From Seongchinamella sediminis (GTDB lineage Bacteria > Pseudomonadota > Gammaproteobacteria > Pseudomonadales > Halieaceae): a stretch of 64,000 nucleotides of DNA. The first letter of the stretch is position 1; each line of letters opens with the position of its first letter. Positions 63,880-64,000 of the stretch are shown here, in pieces. The position numbers were made by a program, and so were the translations under genes. The stretch is from assembly GCF_003457605.1 (NCBI RefSeq), contig NZ_QRAN01000015.1, positions 47,634-111,633 of the forward strand, written 5' to 3'. The notes below the pieces were generated by a model that had not been told where the DNA came from, did no database searches, and saw only the letters and a program-made list of their open reading frames with translations.

Positions 63880-64000
63880 GGGTCTTCACCAAATCGAGTG
63901 GGTAGATTAGCCTTGTCCTCATGAAAGATACACAGCTTTACAGTCAGATTCTCGGTATCCAGAAGCCCTGGAAGGTCACTTCGGTCAATGTGTCGCTTGC
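63879..64000 (+). mobile_element. Left end of an ISL3-family insertion sequence (cut by window edge)
   Basis: A GGGTCTTCACCAAAT start typical of ISL3-type terminal repeats at about 63879, followed by a transposase start 42 bases later. The right end is outside the window, so the terminal repeat cannot be paired. Confidence 0.6.
63921..64000 (+). CDS. ISL3-family transposase, N-terminal part
   Basis: 26 complete codons are visible before the window ends. MKDTQLYSQILGIQKPWKV matches the conserved ISL3 transposase N-terminus (m.dt.lY..iLGl..PW.V). The zinc-binding and DDE regions lie beyond the window. Confidence 0.75.
   Translation, partial: MKDTQLYSQILGIQKPWKVTSVNVSL

Overview
The window is GC-rich and reads as the chromosome of a marine-type gammaproteobacterium. 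The Pseudomonas-like block OsmC / crp(vfr) / trpC-D-G-E / rpe, the amgK-murU recycling pair, lptD-surA-pdxA-rsmA-apaG-apaH and rpsU-yqeY-dnaG-rpoD together suggest a relative of the Cellvibrionales (Halieaceae or Spongiibacteraceae type). This placement is inferred from gene content and order only.

Layout. 1-2356: tail of a surface-glycan operon (methyltransferase, GT2 glycosyltransferase, sulfotransferase). 2320-10145: OsmC, crp, the trp operon with a candidate leader peptide ending Trp-Arg-Trp, rpe, and the MurNAc-recycling pair murU/amgK. 10264-20730: the outer-membrane and housekeeping run lptD, surA, pdxA, [glycosyltransferase plus ABC exporter], rsmA, apaG, apaH. pdxA is bounded on both sides by a dispersed palindromic repeat, which also supplies its stop codon.

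21011-36514: an O-antigen/capsule region whose central part is visibly AT-richer than its flanks. One long minus-strand operon runs from a MarR-type EPS regulator through Wzx flippase, sulfotransferase, Wzy polymerase, PIG-L deacetylase, GT4, a frameshifted sulfotransferase, another sulfotransferase, a DUF1972 glycosyltransferase and a GT-C-like membrane protein. RfaH is encoded just upstream, and a near-consensus ops element lies between rfaH and the operon. A WecA-type initiating transferase and a Wzz-like chain-length protein diverge from it. With the sulfotransferase at 1337, four sulfotransferases point to a sulfated surface polysaccharide.

36636-49967: cca, folK-folB-tsaD, a Phd/PIN toxin-antitoxin pair and an orphan AbrB-like gene placed in the usually compact tsaD/rpsU interval, then rpsU, yqeY, a repeat cluster, dnaG and rpoD. 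A PQQ-dehydrogenase remnant, a fasciclin protein, an NAD(P)-dependent oxidoreductase, an HExxH membrane protein and AlkB follow. 50181-58874: an ECF-type sigma factor, a Ser/Thr kinase with TPRs, and a convergent 1803-residue lipoprotein carrying thrombospondin type-3 calcium-binding repeats. 59078-61096: glycerol dehydrogenase, tRNA-Met and a coiled-coil protein.

61100-64000: a decayed accessory island with a DNA cytosine methyltransferase fragment, a cold-shock/DUF1294 protein, a Phd/PIN module flanked by two copies of a HigA-like antitoxin 3' end, and the left end of an ISL3-family insertion sequence that appears to interrupt the second copy.
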